Of a stretch of DNA of 45,500 nucleotides, positions 1-12,590 are shown piece by piece. Source of the DNA: Glandiceps talaboti (lineage: Eukaryota; Hemichordata; Enteropneusta; Spengelidae). The translations under genes and the position numbers were made by a program. Each line of letters opens with the position of its first letter. The first letter of the stretch is position 1. The stretch is taken from NCBI RefSeq assembly GCF_964340395.1, contig NC_135564.1, positions 11,812,391-11,857,890 on the forward strand, in the 5' to 3' direction. Under the pieces are notes generated by a model. The model was not told the origin of the DNA and made no database searches. It worked only from the letters and a program-made list of their open reading frames with translations.

Positions 1-641
1 AGCGAGAATTAGGCATACGCCAGACATAAACCACGTGTACAAACTTGACGCTATTGCAAGACCTATCGATGTTGGCTTACAGTGTATGTAAGTAAATGTC
101 TTTGAAATTGCATCGTTTTGTTCTGGCACTGGCGGCGCTAACACAAGAACGACAGTAACTAATGCAGCGTGAATGACGACAAATATGAAAACCATGAATA
201 ACTGTAGACGAATCCCAGCTAACTGTTTACGTTTGAGAGCAGAGTCTAAACGAGCCTGGAAAATTGAAAGTAAGCGGTACGTTTTGACAAACAAGATTGC
301 GACGCAGCCGGTATAAGCAATGCCGTTTAAACTTTGTATCATGCACAGGAATTGAGTTGGCAAGCCGAGATAAGCAAGACATCCGAAATAACATAAGATG
401 AGAAAAAACAGCATCAAGAAGCTTAGTTCACGGTTTGATGCCTTGATAATTGGCGTGTTACGATGATATATATATACTAAAGTAGACACCAGAGTGAATG
501 CAATTCCGCATACCACCAGGACTTCGACGACGATTCCAGCTGGCTCCAACCATCTCAGATAATCACGATGTTTTTTGACGCACAACGTGTTGTTGGCATT
601 TGACCAATAACCCACAGAACACGCCGTACAATATATAGCAC
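1..641 (-). CDS. CaSR-like class C GPCR, exon 4 (Cys-rich end, TM1-TM5), runs off left edge
   Basis: This is the last visible exon of a calcium-sensing-receptor-like protein. It is open from a splice acceptor (pyrimidine-rich tract ending AATAAG) to position 1, giving residues 692-904 of the joined protein after one split Gly codon. It begins with the end of the Cys-rich domain (C-x2-C, then YWSNANNTLC), followed by a WLEPAG linker into TM1. The TM2 entry NTPIIKASNRELSF is the class C signature shared by CaSR and mGluR receptors. TM3 ends VKTYRLLSIF. TM4 and an extracellular loop with a conserved Cys follow, and the sequence stops inside TM5. The acceptor leaves two bases of a codon, matching the one base left by exon 3. 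TM6, TM7 and the cytoplasmic tail lie outside the window. The family signals through G proteins at the plasma membrane; the ligand cannot be read from sequence. Confidence 0.93.
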
Positions 642-1268
642 CTTATTGAAGAAAAAAAAAGAATATAAAAAATCAACTAAGTACATTAAATTTGAAATAC
701 CCAACATACTGATATTGACTATAGTATACAAATTGCTTAATATTTGCTGCATAATTCATTGACTGTGTGTTAGAAACTAGTATGACGTTGCAGTTTTGAT
801 AACTTTGTCAAATTTGATTTGACGGTTCCTAAGGGTAATATTTTCATATATTCATAATTCATGGTAACATATGATATAAATTAAGTGAGAATATCTCCAA
901 TTCGATGATAATATGTCGGGTTTTTATCAACAATTTCGCAAAGTACAAAAAGTCGTGCCCCAGAAACTCAAATTATCCAGCATATATTTTTTCTCTCTGA
1001 AGGTTGTTGTTACCATGGTTATTGATTGAAAGCGTCTCTACAAAACTATTCCCATTATTACCGGTCGATGTATTGTCTATATTTAAAAAACCGTTTACCG
1101 AGAAGATAATCATTTAACTTGAGTGGTAAAGCAATTACGACAGGGCCGACGCTTGTTGGAATTATAATTACAGATATGTTAATTTTGAATAAGTTCGTAT
1201 AATGTCTCTAAGTGACTACATCCGTGAACTACTGTAATTGATACGTTTCCATGGCTACGTATGCATAC
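642..1268 (-). other. intron 3 of the CaSR-like gene
   Basis: GT-AG intron on the minus strand. The donor is ACAG/GTATGC and the acceptor follows a run of T. It is phase 1 on both sides. I see no repeat or other gene in it. Confidence 0.8.
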
Positions 1269-1392
1269 CTGTAGTATTAGATATTTCCCCGTCAGCACAA
1301 GGTATGCATTCAAAACAACAAGGAGGCTGTCCATCGAGAATTACTTTCCTGGTTCCGAGTGGGCATGGCCTGGAACATACTGACTCGGGAAC
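1269..1392 (-). CDS. CaSR-like class C GPCR, exon 3 (NCD3G Cys-rich domain)
   Basis: A 124-base exon flanked by CTTCACAG and GTATGC. It encodes residues 650-690 plus one base of a Gly codon. The translation starts [18 protein letters not shown] and contains [14 protein letters not shown]. This is the nine-cysteine domain that links the Venus flytrap to the membrane bundle in CaSR, taste T1R and vomeronasal V2R receptors. In vertebrate CaSR this domain is also encoded by a separate small exon of about this size (from memory). It enters at phase 0 after exon 2 and leaves at phase 1 into exon 4, so the join is unambiguous. Confidence 0.93.
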
Positions 1393-2493
1393 CTGTGAAG
1401 ATATTCCAGTGAATATTATTAGAACCTAATGAAGTTTATATTTAGACGCACGTTCTATGTATGTGGTGTATGTGGTGCATATGTGGGAATTATGTCAAGG
1501 AATTACATACATTCTCAAGCGAATGGAATGTGTTGGTTCTGTTCATTGCGGCACACTTGAATGTTTAATCGGGCTTTTTTTTAGAGATGTCAAATGTAAC
1601 TGGCACTCTATAAAGATGTTTTTAAAAATGCCGTTTCGCAGTTAACCGACACATGTACTATATAGTGTTTATATAAAGGAGAGCACACCCTTTCTTCTGT
1701 TCTATATTTTGGTACTGCCCAACGAAACGAGTCAATTGTCAGAGGTCGTTTTGTTAAATTGAGTGCACCACCATGGGAGCAACTGGCGCGATTCGGGCAC
1801 ATGGCAACTAGAGAGGGCGGCATGCATAAATACGATTATTACATGATATCCTTATGATAAAATGAAACATCCTGTAATTATGTGTTTCTACACACTGTAG
1901 ACACTGTCAGGGAAACGATTTTCCCACTCTTTTGTTTTTGTGGTTACTTCTAGACCCATTTGTTAAAAAGTGATTCACCCCCCTAATCCCCCCGGCCCTC
2001 CCCTCTTGTAATTACTGAAGGCTCCCTAAGACTTTATATAAAACACGATTCAAATGTTCAAAATATTGAAGAAAGTGTCAGATCTAGAATTTCGTTCAAC
2101 TTTGTGATTCGTGTACAAGTTCTAGAGGCCATTGTTTATAGCTTTCTGAAATTATGAAACATTAAATATGTCTGAATTTAAGAAATTAGACATTTGTACA
2201 AAGTCATGGAATATGGAACAAATACATTGAATGCTTGAAAGTTGTGTGGGTGTTCAGCTGATCAGGGAAAACCAGTAATTGCACCGTGATTACAAGGAGT
2301 AATTATCGACACTTTTACTTATGGAGACTGTCATAGACGTAGGGACTTTATAGAATATAGCTGAGAGTAGAGGGCACGGATGCCTACAGTCTGAATGAAT
2401 CCATTCAACTGCACTATTTTGTAAGTCTCATCAAAAGTTGCTTTTAGATTCGTGTAGATTGACAAATGGGAAGCCATCTTTATATCTCCATAC
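1393..2493 (-). other. intron 2 of the CaSR-like gene
   Basis: GT-AG intron, phase 0, with donor AAACAG/GTATGG and acceptor CTTCACAG. It contains a C-rich dispersed repeat at about 1950-2032. No exon-like coding segment was found in the rest. Confidence 0.8.
1950..2032. repeat. C-rich dispersed repeat, end motif ATTACTGA..GCTCCCT
   Basis: A C-run block followed by TAATTACTGAAGGCTCCCT. The same end occurs at about 41805-41823, and as its inverse (AGGGAGC..TCAGTAATTA) at about 40926. It therefore belongs to a dispersed family with G/C-run interiors, probably a short inverted-repeat DNA element. The boundaries are approximate. Confidence 0.5.
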
Positions 2494-3575
2494 CTGTTTT
2501 GATCCGTCATTCCACAGTATCAAATCTTCATTTATCTGCAGTGCATTGCCAGTAATGCCTCCGTCAAAGATACCAATAGGAATCAATTTCATTTCACCGT
2601 CCCCACTTCTTTGCCAATTATTAATGTCATATCTCCCCTTTCCCTTTTCGTTATCTTCTAAATTGTAGTGAAGGCCGTCAGTTCCGGTGAAATTAACCTC
2701 TTTGATGTATTTCAATAATTGCCAGGGTTGAAAGTTGTGAATATCAAAACAATGTGTTGTGTTTTCATGTTGTACGTCACAGCTAGCGAGATTGTGAAGT
2801 GCCTGTGATATGGCCCGGATAGCTAGGTATACGTTGTACGTAATTCTGTAACTGGAAGCTTTGTAAGCCGGCGTTTCATCGAATTTATGGTTATCAGCAC
2901 ACACGGGCAAATTATCTGAAGATGCTGTACTGCTCTCTATGGTGTGCAGGTCTTCCGCTGTATCTGTCGTTGTGTCAGGATCAAATTCGACACTTGAAGC
3001 AATGACGTTGGAGTCATTACTTGTCTTCTCATCTGTCGTCTCAGCACTCGGCTGTTGATTCAACGTGGTTATTGTGTTAGTGTCAACAGTTACACCAGGG
3101 GTAGATACACTAGGCTTAGTTTTAGTAGTGATAGTGACACCAGGGACAGTTATATTAGGTGTAGATACACTAGATGTAGTTATGCCAGGAGTGGTTGCGT
3201 ATAAACCGGGGGTAGTTACACCAGAGGTAGTGACACTCGGGGGAGTTACACCGGGGCTACTTATAGTAGATGTAGTGACACTAGACTTGGTAATGTCAGT
3301 TGATAGCGATCTTCCATCAATCTTTGTAGTTACAGTTGAGCGAGACTCGTTCTCGTTAAAAGGTGCCAAGCATCCGAATGCTTCCTGCCATAATTCTTGT
3401 AGAAATGTATTTTGATGCTTTTCTTTAAAAGGTGATATAGTCTTAAGATAGTCAGCGAATCCTGGTATCTCTCCCTTAGATAGTACAATACCCAGGGTGC
3501 CATCTACCAAGTCATATACATCACGAGCGATGTCGCTGTTGTCGGACCACGTCTCACATGCTAACCAGATTCGAT
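2494..3575 (-). CDS. CaSR-like class C GPCR, exon 2 (Venus flytrap second half with mucin-like insert)
   Basis: The acceptor CATTTCAG joins exon 1 through a split Asp codon, giving RQNIT-D-RIWLACETW, the counterpart of human CaSR RRNITGKIWLASEAW. Recognisable family segments follow: GEIPGFADYL, then the FLQELWQEAFGC segment, and after the insert SSYRITYNVYLAIRAISQAL, the WQLLKYIKEVNF segment and LQINEDLILW. The exon ends at codon 649 with donor CAG/GTATGG, phase 0. Between about residues 361 and 511 a Thr/Ser/Pro/Val-rich, Cys-poor stretch is inserted. Several N-x-S/T sites are present. At 1082 bases this exon corresponds to the long flytrap exon of vertebrate CaSR with an extra 350-400 bases of insert. 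Confidence 0.93.
3082..3285 (-). repeat. coding minisatellite, 15-bp degenerate units (V-T-T-P-G type)
   Basis: Inside exon 2 the DNA repeats a degenerate 15-base unit (on the plus strand near GTAGTTACACCAGGG). It encodes five-residue repeats such as GVTTP, SVTTS, GITTS and SVSTP. All units stay in frame. The product is a Thr-rich, Pro-spaced stretch typical of O-glycosylated mucin-like segments. Unit sequence is imperfect, so the array is not newly expanded. Confidence 0.85.
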
Positions 3576-4334
3576 CTGAAATGACAATAGAAAACATGTA
3601 TTGTGTGGTAATATCAATCTGATGTACAAATTACAACGGGTACTTTACTGAACCAGAAGGATTAATACTTGGACATTCTTTTAACTGTTACAGCAATTTT
3701 GTATTGGACAGGGTCACAATATCTGCATCGGACAGGACCACAACAATTCTGTGTTGTACAGGGTCTCTAACAGTCATTTTATAAACATGGTCCATTTTAT
3801 AACATTCTTACCCTCCTTATATTTCAACAAAAGACACATATAACTTCACACAAATAATTAGATGAGGTGGTGATGGAACTAATGTTATTACAGGTTTTAC
3901 ATTTTGACACGATGCTACCGAGTATTGTCTAATATTTGCAGCCTACAAACACTATTTCAAAATCAATGTTTATTGCATTAAAACATTAGCATACAGTTGT
4001 ATGGAACGTCACAAAACATTTCCCAGAATAGCTTGGCTAACAGAATGAATTTGACATTTCGAGTCAATTATTTATACTACGAAATATATATATGTGACAC
4101 TAAAAGGTTTCACAACTCGTGCTGTGTTATGAGATGCACTCATGTTGTTCAGCTGAACGAATTGCATAACAACTATTCTACCGATGAGACGTTTACACAA
4201 TTTCATTTTTACCTCCTTGTTTATTTTCCCTTATAATCCTTGCAGTAATTAGTGTTAGTATTTATCTATATTTGGTTTTTATTTCATTTCCCTATTATAC
4301 TCCACTTGTAAGTCCTAAAGGGGTTTGAATATGC

Positions 4335-4447
<113 letters not shown>

Positions 4448-5050
4448 TGTTTCTGGTGACTGAAGTATATCCAATGCGCTGATGATATCATCAAACTCCT
4501 TCATTTCATGACTATCCTTTCTTACATCTTCAATGCATTTGAAGAGACATACGTCATCAATAAATCTCTGGAAATGAGCACTTTATTTCTAATGCCAGAT
4601 TACAATCGTCAAGAAGTAAACATAGTTATAATACACGTACATTTGTCAGCTAATTAATGGAGACACAGCAATGACAAGATCCTAATCACAATTCGACGTC
4701 GAATATTTCTGGTCAAGATAATATATCTTTATATATTTAAAGACTCAATCTCTTTAAATATTTAAATATTCAATTTGCAACAACGAATTATTAAGGAACC
4801 GTATTGACAATGTTATACTCATCCAATATTTAAACAAGATAATTTACAAAGGATGAGAAGCTAAACTTTGACAAAGCGCAACTGTACCATGTACCAAGCG
4901 AATGTATTTTTAATTAAGAGGTATACGGTTAAATGTGACAATACACGAATGAATAAGATGTTTCATTGACGTCACCGTAAGTTGCAAATACACATACATG
5001 AACACTGAGACAGATGCTACACACAAAGAGAACCAGATGCGTATGCACAA

Positions 5051-5605
<555 letters not shown>

Positions 5606-7639
5606 CAAGCAAATGTCTTGTTCCACCAATATTTATCAGTAAAATATGACGTCAGTTGAAGTGCTGAAAATGATGACGTTCTTGTCGGGTGTCTGGTCTT
5701 AATTTCATGTTTCAATACTCCGAACCTTTTGCCAGAGGAAACCTGTACCTTAGGTAAGCTGTAAACGCTTTTCAGTTCTAATGTCTATGCAACAGTTAGA
5801 CGTTTAAAAATGACAAGTCGACCTCATCAGTTTGTCTGCCTTTGTATAATAACATTCTATTAAGATATGTATTCAATCAATTATTATATTGCTCATTCAA
5901 TATCGTTAAAGTTATTATTGTAATATGACGCTTTTTTACACAATAATTTTTGGTGCCAATATTAGCTAGTTTGTTTACATTCAAAACGATTAATCATCTC
6001 GCCTTTTGATAAATTCGATGTCAAGAATTAGGTTCAAAATTGTTATAATGGCTTTCATGTATAAGAAGAAAAAAAGGTTGCTGAGGTGATGTTTGAGGTG
6101 ATATTTGTTCTCATTAATTGGTGCACATAGAATAATGATCTATTTAGTTGTATCTTGAAAAGATGATAAAATTGAAATATTTGCTATTGATGAATACCCC
6201 GTTGTAAAACGCCTGATAATTGACTGGAAAGTCGATTAATGATTTTGTAGTAAATTAACTTAATGAATAGACTATTAACATGATATATCGTTTTTTATAA
6301 ATTGATTAAATACATTCATCGAAGAAGAATGTAGCCAGACTGATCAGCGGTAAAATTAGTTAATTATTATACCATCAATTCTTAGGCCATTCATCATACA
6401 ATATTGGTGCCGTTGCGTATGACATCAACACATTCATGTTATTTAAAACGTGAACATGTCTTGGTATTTGATATTGAAATCACAAAAAATGTTTTGTTAC
6501 AAAAGTCTTATAAAACTAAATAACAATGTATGACTGAACAGCTGATAAGATTTCAGTACATCCGGTTTTTAAGAGTTATTTATGCTATACAATATTATAG
6601 TAGTTGTACTAAACACTGAAGTAGTGGGGATGTGTGGCGTGTTCGGGTCATCAAACAAATGAGATAATTAAAATTCAGATAAGTGGAGTTTTACAAAATA
6701 TTGATGACAAATTAACAACACTGTCAATATTCCTATGTGTCGCGGTAGCAATGCACTTTAGAACAATGAAGGTGTTAAATGATATACTACATGTAATTGG
6801 TCATCTACTTAGTGAAATCTATTAAACCTGTTTGAGATAATTAGCTACGTTTCGCCTTCGTGTATCAATTAATATACCCACACAACGCTGTCCCATGAGC
6901 ATGGACATAAACTATACACCAATCCTGAACTGTACTATTAGTTTTTAGCAATATCACCGTAATGTTAACACTTTCAACTGCACTGTATCATCTAATTGCC
7001 TGTCATATCGACCGAATGCTTATTTCTTTAAAACGTTGTCTTGGGCGGATATGGCTAATTACAAATAATGCAGTCGCTCTGTGGAAATAGATATTCATAT
7101 ACATTTTACATCGTAAGTGTATTGAAAGTATGAACATTTTCACACTTGAAATGCTTTTCATATCGTGTTTATATGAGTCTGTTTTATGCAATGATCTTTC
7201 AGTTTCCGCGAACAAAGTAGTTGCTCTTTACAACAGGAAATATATGAACTGTAACATCGACGGTTCTTCACCTTAGGCATGACGTTTGAGTAGGGAAGTT
7301 GGATTGCCCTGAGTTCAAAACCACGGGTTGTGTGACATGGCGCCGACAAGCTGTCTACAGCAGGCCTAAATCACATAATCTTCTCCGTTGTTGAAGCCAA
7401 AGCAGGACTTAGTAACTAATACAGTAATCGAAAAGCAAGTCAGGTCTGTTTTAGGTATCGTGGTACGAGACAATTTTATGTTCAGAGATCAAGTTTTCCA
7501 GCTGTTATAGTACGACAGAATGGGAGATACAGAAACATTGACACCATGTTGGCATGTTTGATTAAAATTGAGATCTTCATGTTTTTTTTTATCAAAACGG
7601 TTTTCATTCTATAAATCATTCACATTATATATTCAATAT

Positions 7640-7850
7640 ATATTTTTTTTCTCCCAGTTATGTTTTCAGTCATCTTAATGACTGAACCCTCTTATTGTTT
7701 TCATTCGCAATTTACAATGTCGGGGATCAGGCTAGACTAGCTGTAAGCTATTTCTTGACTCCCCATTTACCCTTCTCTCTTTTGATTTTTGTTACCATTA
7801 TTTTGTAATCATTTTGTACGATTGGGTAAATAAACCACTTAATATTAATA
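7640..7850 (+). mobile_element. possible 3' tail of a non-LTR retrotransposon
   Basis: The stretch GGGGATCAGGCTAGACTAGC with TGTAAGCTATTTCTTGACTC after it can fold into a nested hairpin. It is followed by a T-rich stretch and AAATAAACC. This resembles the 3' hairpin tails of LINEs as I recall them. There is no coding evidence and the boundaries are guesses. Confidence 0.25.
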
Positions 7851-8122
7851 TCAAAACATTGGTTTATCGAATGTGACGTAATTAAACGACGTACTACCTG
7901 TACACATACACTTATCACATTCTCACTAGTTTTTGAATCAATGGACTAGATAGATGGGAAATTATACAATCGTCTATAAAAGCCACCTCTGATCATAGAC
8001 GAAATCTTGTTTGAACTATCTTTATATCAAAACATAGTTTATGAATTCGATGTTGGCATGTTTGTCGTCCTTGACAATAGATAACGGACAAAGCTTACAC
8101 TCAGCCTCGTCACCTTTCTTAC

Positions 8123-8987
8123 CTGTGATGTTCTGTCTCTTAGCTTCTTGAAGAATTAGTCTCATGCCCGATGCCTGGATGAACGTGGCTATAACTTTGA
8201 TAGAGGGATCTCTTCGTAGATGGTCAACAATCTCACGAACTTTCTTCTCCGAAGGGTGAGTCGGAAGCAGTTGGCTGAATGCGACGCAAACACCAAACTC
8301 TTCCACGTCATCAATAACTTGTTGTATCCCAGGTCGTCCGTAGTCATCATCTGTGGCGATTGTGGCTATCCATTCCCATCCAAAGCGTAGAATGATTTCT
8401 GACATTGCCCGTGATTGTGATAGATCACTGGGTATTGTTCGAACGAATGATTTATAACGTAATTTATTACTGAGCAGGACGCTGGTAGACCCGTGACTCA
8501 TGAATGCGATGTTGTACATACCGAATACGGTGCAAGCAGCGGTCGAAACGGATGAACGAGATGCACCAACCACCGCTTTGACTGACTCTTCACCGAGAAT
8601 CATTGGCGTTACTAGATCAACCGCTGTCTCAGCAGACGGTGCCACCGACCCACAACTATCACGTATGTCATAACCTAACGTCACTTGAGGGAGAAAATTG
8701 GGATCATTATTGATCTCCTCCAATGCGAATATCATCGCCTCAACTAGTCGATACCCTTCATAGAAAAAACTTGAACAGGTGTCCTCTATTGGACCTGTAG
8801 TCAGACTGTCGTCTGCTCGTATCAACTCAGTGTGCAGTGGAAACATCCCGCCAATGATGACATCACCTGGTTTGAAGATTCGTCTGTTCGAAGTAGGTGC
8901 AATTTTAACTTCACCATCGACTAAACTACCTAGGCAACAAGTTGATAAAAAAGTCAGTAGAATTCGAAAATCTCGACTGGACATCAT
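8123..8987 (-). CDS. CaSR-like class C GPCR, exon 1 (signal peptide, Venus flytrap first half)
   Basis: The first coding exon covers residues 1-288. The ATG at 8987 is followed directly by a second ATG, so the start could be one codon later. An N-terminal hydrophobic stretch (ILLTFLSTCCLGSLV) is a signal peptide. The mature domain starts with KPGDVIIGGMFPLH, the class C flytrap opening. SFVRTIPSD and DDDYGRPGI are near-identical to vertebrate CaSR, and GASRSSVSTA and SHGSTS fall on the amino-acid-binding hinge. In this alignment the residue matching human CaSR Glu297 is Arg (FIQASGMRLI). The exon ends RQNIT plus one base at donor CACAG/GTAAGA. The best fit is a CaSR-like receptor; a V2R- or T1R-type ligand preference cannot be excluded. 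Confidence 0.92.
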
Positions 8988-11447
8988 GAAAAATATTGTT
9001 TTTCAGACGTTCTCGTTTCAGTATGTTATCCTCTTCACTTATCAGTGACTGATGATGCACTGCTGCAAAGATCAACGTCTCTCCTTTTTAACACATCTCA
9101 AGTACTTGAAACAGGCTCGTGATCGCACAAGGCATGATTGTGAATGGACTGTCAATCATTTTGCCCTTATGTACTCTCCCAATGTATTCAAAGCTATACA
9201 TACTATCATATTGTTCACCAACAAGGCGTACGCACTCTACTGATATGTATAATTTCAAATGACACTAATCTATTTGATAATTCTACGCATGCGTAGTATG
9301 TCGATCTTTGGTTAATAGATAAAACATACAAAATATTGCAGACCATTGCTGACTACCAGAATTACTCTTTTGTATTTTGTGAATATGAATTTTTAATTTC
9401 ATATTTCCGTACATATTATGTTGATGTTAATTTTGAATCTACTTTTATGCATGATCCACATTTTTGATGAATGTAAAACAATGACAAAAAATAAACACTT
9501 AAATAAACAGATAAATAAATGACTAGTTGAAATAAATAAACACATAAATAAACATACAAATCAAATGCTTAGATAAGATGATTGTTTTTTAATGTACTTC
9601 ATCCTAGTTGCATATATGGCCCATACCACATCGACATGATTCCAAGAACTACTGTCATGTCTGTTCAGTTGTGTTATATTAATTTACCGATTTTTTTTTT
9701 ACTCATCATCGCACCCACACATATTACAAAATGTACCTTAGGAATAATTAGTAAATGTATGATACTTTATTGATGAGCTTGTGAACCCAATTGGAAATTT
9801 GAACACATTAGGAATGACCCTGTACAAAAATGTATGCAAGACACACAGTTGCCTTGGTAACAAAGACAAAAAAGGTACCAGGTGTTCAATATGAAGCCTG
9901 TTCTCCTTCGCGATTTGTTTTTAGAGAATATGTAATAATTTCTTCCTTAAGTTTACTGTTTCCATATTCCGAATGTAAAACCTGGCATTGTTTGCTTTCA
10001 GATTATCATTTATATTCTGCATTTAAAAAAAGTACAAAACATTACACAACGTATAGCTTTTTCTTTAAAAAAATAGCTTTTTTAACATTTCGTTCTTTTC
10101 ATTAGCATTTATGCAAGCTACCTCTTTTCTCACTAGTTGTTTAATGTTTCTTTTCCAAAGTTATTTCCATATGTGCAAACAAATGTTGTGACCATCAATA
10201 TTATCAAAGTTAGTGGCGCCAAAATGTTTCCCATATATGCTATAATCACACACTATGTTTCAAAAGTAATTTTGTATCGATTATATTCAGTTTATTGATA
10301 GTATCTGTAAATTGTCTTCAGAACCACTCTACATTGTATAATAACAAAATAAACGTTCACAATCTTTTGGATCCGTCACAACAATAATTAGAGTGTGTTA
10401 TTTTCCCAACAGACGTGATATCAATTGTCGTCTTATAAACTCGCTCTCCAGGTCACCGATTTCACAACAAAGGACTTCTCACATTTTCAGTTTAAGGACA
10501 GTTATGTCATTATTGGTCAATGCTAGGGTAATTGCACAGCGCTTTCAGTATAGTGTTGTAACTTGTAAATAAAGTGCTATAAAATATTCGTCATTATCTG
10601 TTTATCAGTTGCCATTGTCATTATCAGTTGATCTTTCCAATGTAATGTATAAACAAGTTCATATAAGAGACAGCAAGACTACTACTATTTTCAAATAAAT
10701 CAGCTTTAAATAATAGATTCACTACTCCTGCATCAATCTTTGAAGAAAAGACATTCATCATAATAAGAAGCTTTTCCATGTTGATTTCCACAAACGATCT
10801 GCTCTCCTGGGGCAATGTAACACGGTGTCCATTAAGGTTATCATTATTTAAATAAGGTTTTACCAGTCAAAAAATGACATAGTTGTACGATGTATTTGAG
10901 ACCATTCGCGTCCATTTTTGGACCGCAGTAAACATAAATTCAAACCACCCTATGCATGAACATCGTGTTTAGCTATTTATCTTTCAATTTTCATTCCCTA
11001 AACAATTGCCCACCTACAATTCAATTTTTGAATCTACGTCAGTTACTTGTAACCCACTTTCCCTTTGCCTGTACTGCTTGCATCGCCCTAAAGGAAGCAA
11101 TTAAAGGAAATTTGCAGTAAGGCTTATTTCTGCCTTCAGTACACATGTATTGATTACTGCTGTCAACTTACAATCCCACAAGTATTACAAGACAAAAAGA
11201 TGTTGGTGAATGTAATGTTATCACAACAGGTTTTCACATAAAACACTTGCAGGAAATTTCCAAAAAGTCTTAACACATATCAAGTGCAGTGAGGCTTCTC
11301 TACAATTTCAAAGTTGAGTTATTACCGAAGTGCTATTTCAAATATTCTGAAATCACATGCAACTTGATAGCAGTAACAAGTGTACTACGTCTGACCGGAC
11401 TTTTTGCCTCTGGTAAGGAGAGGTAATTAAATGGCGATGTGTGTATA

Positions 11448-11500
<53 letters not shown>

Positions 11501-12395
11501 TTCAGAAAGTAGGCAATATATTTTATATGCATGTGTTACATTTAACTTGGTGTATACATAGAGACAACAAAGCACATTTTTCCTGTAAAGCTCATTGCTG
11601 TTGTTTTTTTTAAATTTAATTTGTAATTAACATAATAATAACATATCATGATATTAGGCAATAAGTGTCCTTCTAAGCTTGTTAATGTAGCTTTTCATTT
11701 TATTTGCAAAAACTTAGTAGTTATGCAAATGACTCATTGCAATGTATACATCATGGTTCAAATTTCATATACTTAACGGCGCATGCATTGACGATAGCAA
11801 AGTGTATTTGCCCCACAAACAAGTTCAACCTTTTAAAGGCAAGTTTCCGTTTTTATCTCAAGGTATTTTTCTTTCCATTAACAAGCCTTGTTGTGTATGC
11901 TGCATCAATTATGTAAATGATAGCATTATTACCCCATCAGTGTAAAATACGATTTAATACTTAACACATTACTTGACAAAAGGTAACATGATATTGTGAC
12001 ATTTCATCACATTTATCAATGCATCATATGTGTCTTAAATATTGTATGAATTGGTGAAAAGGTTTAATTTTAGAAAACCTTTGTAACATACGACTAAAGT
12101 TTTCAATCATGTCCACATTTGCGGACAAGTGTATCTAATTTACTCACGCATCTATTCTTCAGTGACATTTCATAGGGACCTAATATCATATATATATAAC
12201 TAATTCAGTGCAGTGTCCAGAAGAGTTCTTCCAATAACCTTTGACGTGCAAGATTCTCAAGTATACAATCAATCGAAAAATTAAATATTACATACAAAAC
12301 ACAAAACATATAAAACAAGCAAAGAGCATATGCAACAGAAGTTCGTGCACGCTATAATCTTTAAAATGTTACAGTTTTAAGAGCATAAAAGCTAA
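8988..12395. other. intergenic, no gene recognised
   Basis: AT-rich sequence 5' of the receptor gene. It holds a degenerate AAATAAAC-type repeat near 9486-9560, a GCATGC-centred 12-base palindrome near 9285, and a (GTCT)n array. The short open frames lack recognisable family motifs or splice context. Promoter and 5' UTR elements of the receptor are presumably just above 8988, but no TATA box was found. Confidence 0.6.
11449..11500. repeat. (GTCT)n microsatellite
   Basis: Thirteen uninterrupted tetranucleotide units. Confidence 0.97.
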
Positions 12396-12590
12396 TATAA
12401 ATGGAGATGCAAATTCTTTTCTTATAAGGCTGCAGTCTGTTCCATAAAGTAGCTCCCGCGAAGGAGTCTTGTTTGCCTTATTCAGTTCTGACCTTGGGGA
12501 TGTAAATATTGCCATTATTAGCATACTGGTTAGTATTGTGTCTTAGAGTGGCACTATTTGCATCCCAAAGATCAGAACTTTATATAATCA
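12396..12590 (-). mobile_element. LINE remnant, C-terminal end of reverse transcriptase ORF
   Basis: The minus-strand translation gives LRHNTNQY, then IYIPKVRTE, one stop codon, and SFAGATLWNRLQ. The order (R..N, then I/V-P-K/R-V-R-T, then SFx-G-A-x-LWN-x-L) is the characteristic tail of CR1/L2/jockey-like ORF2 proteins. The in-frame TAA and the lack of upstream RT motifs show a dead fragment. Confidence 0.65.

Noticed and set aside
3065-3415. Plus-strand frame of 116 codons across the Thr-rich region
   Set aside because: Antisense shadow of the minisatellite in exon 2 of the receptor; the minus strand has flanking homology and splice sites.
7974-7981. TATAAAAG on the plus strand
   Set aside because: No plus-strand gene follows it and it lies inside intron 1 of the minus-strand receptor.
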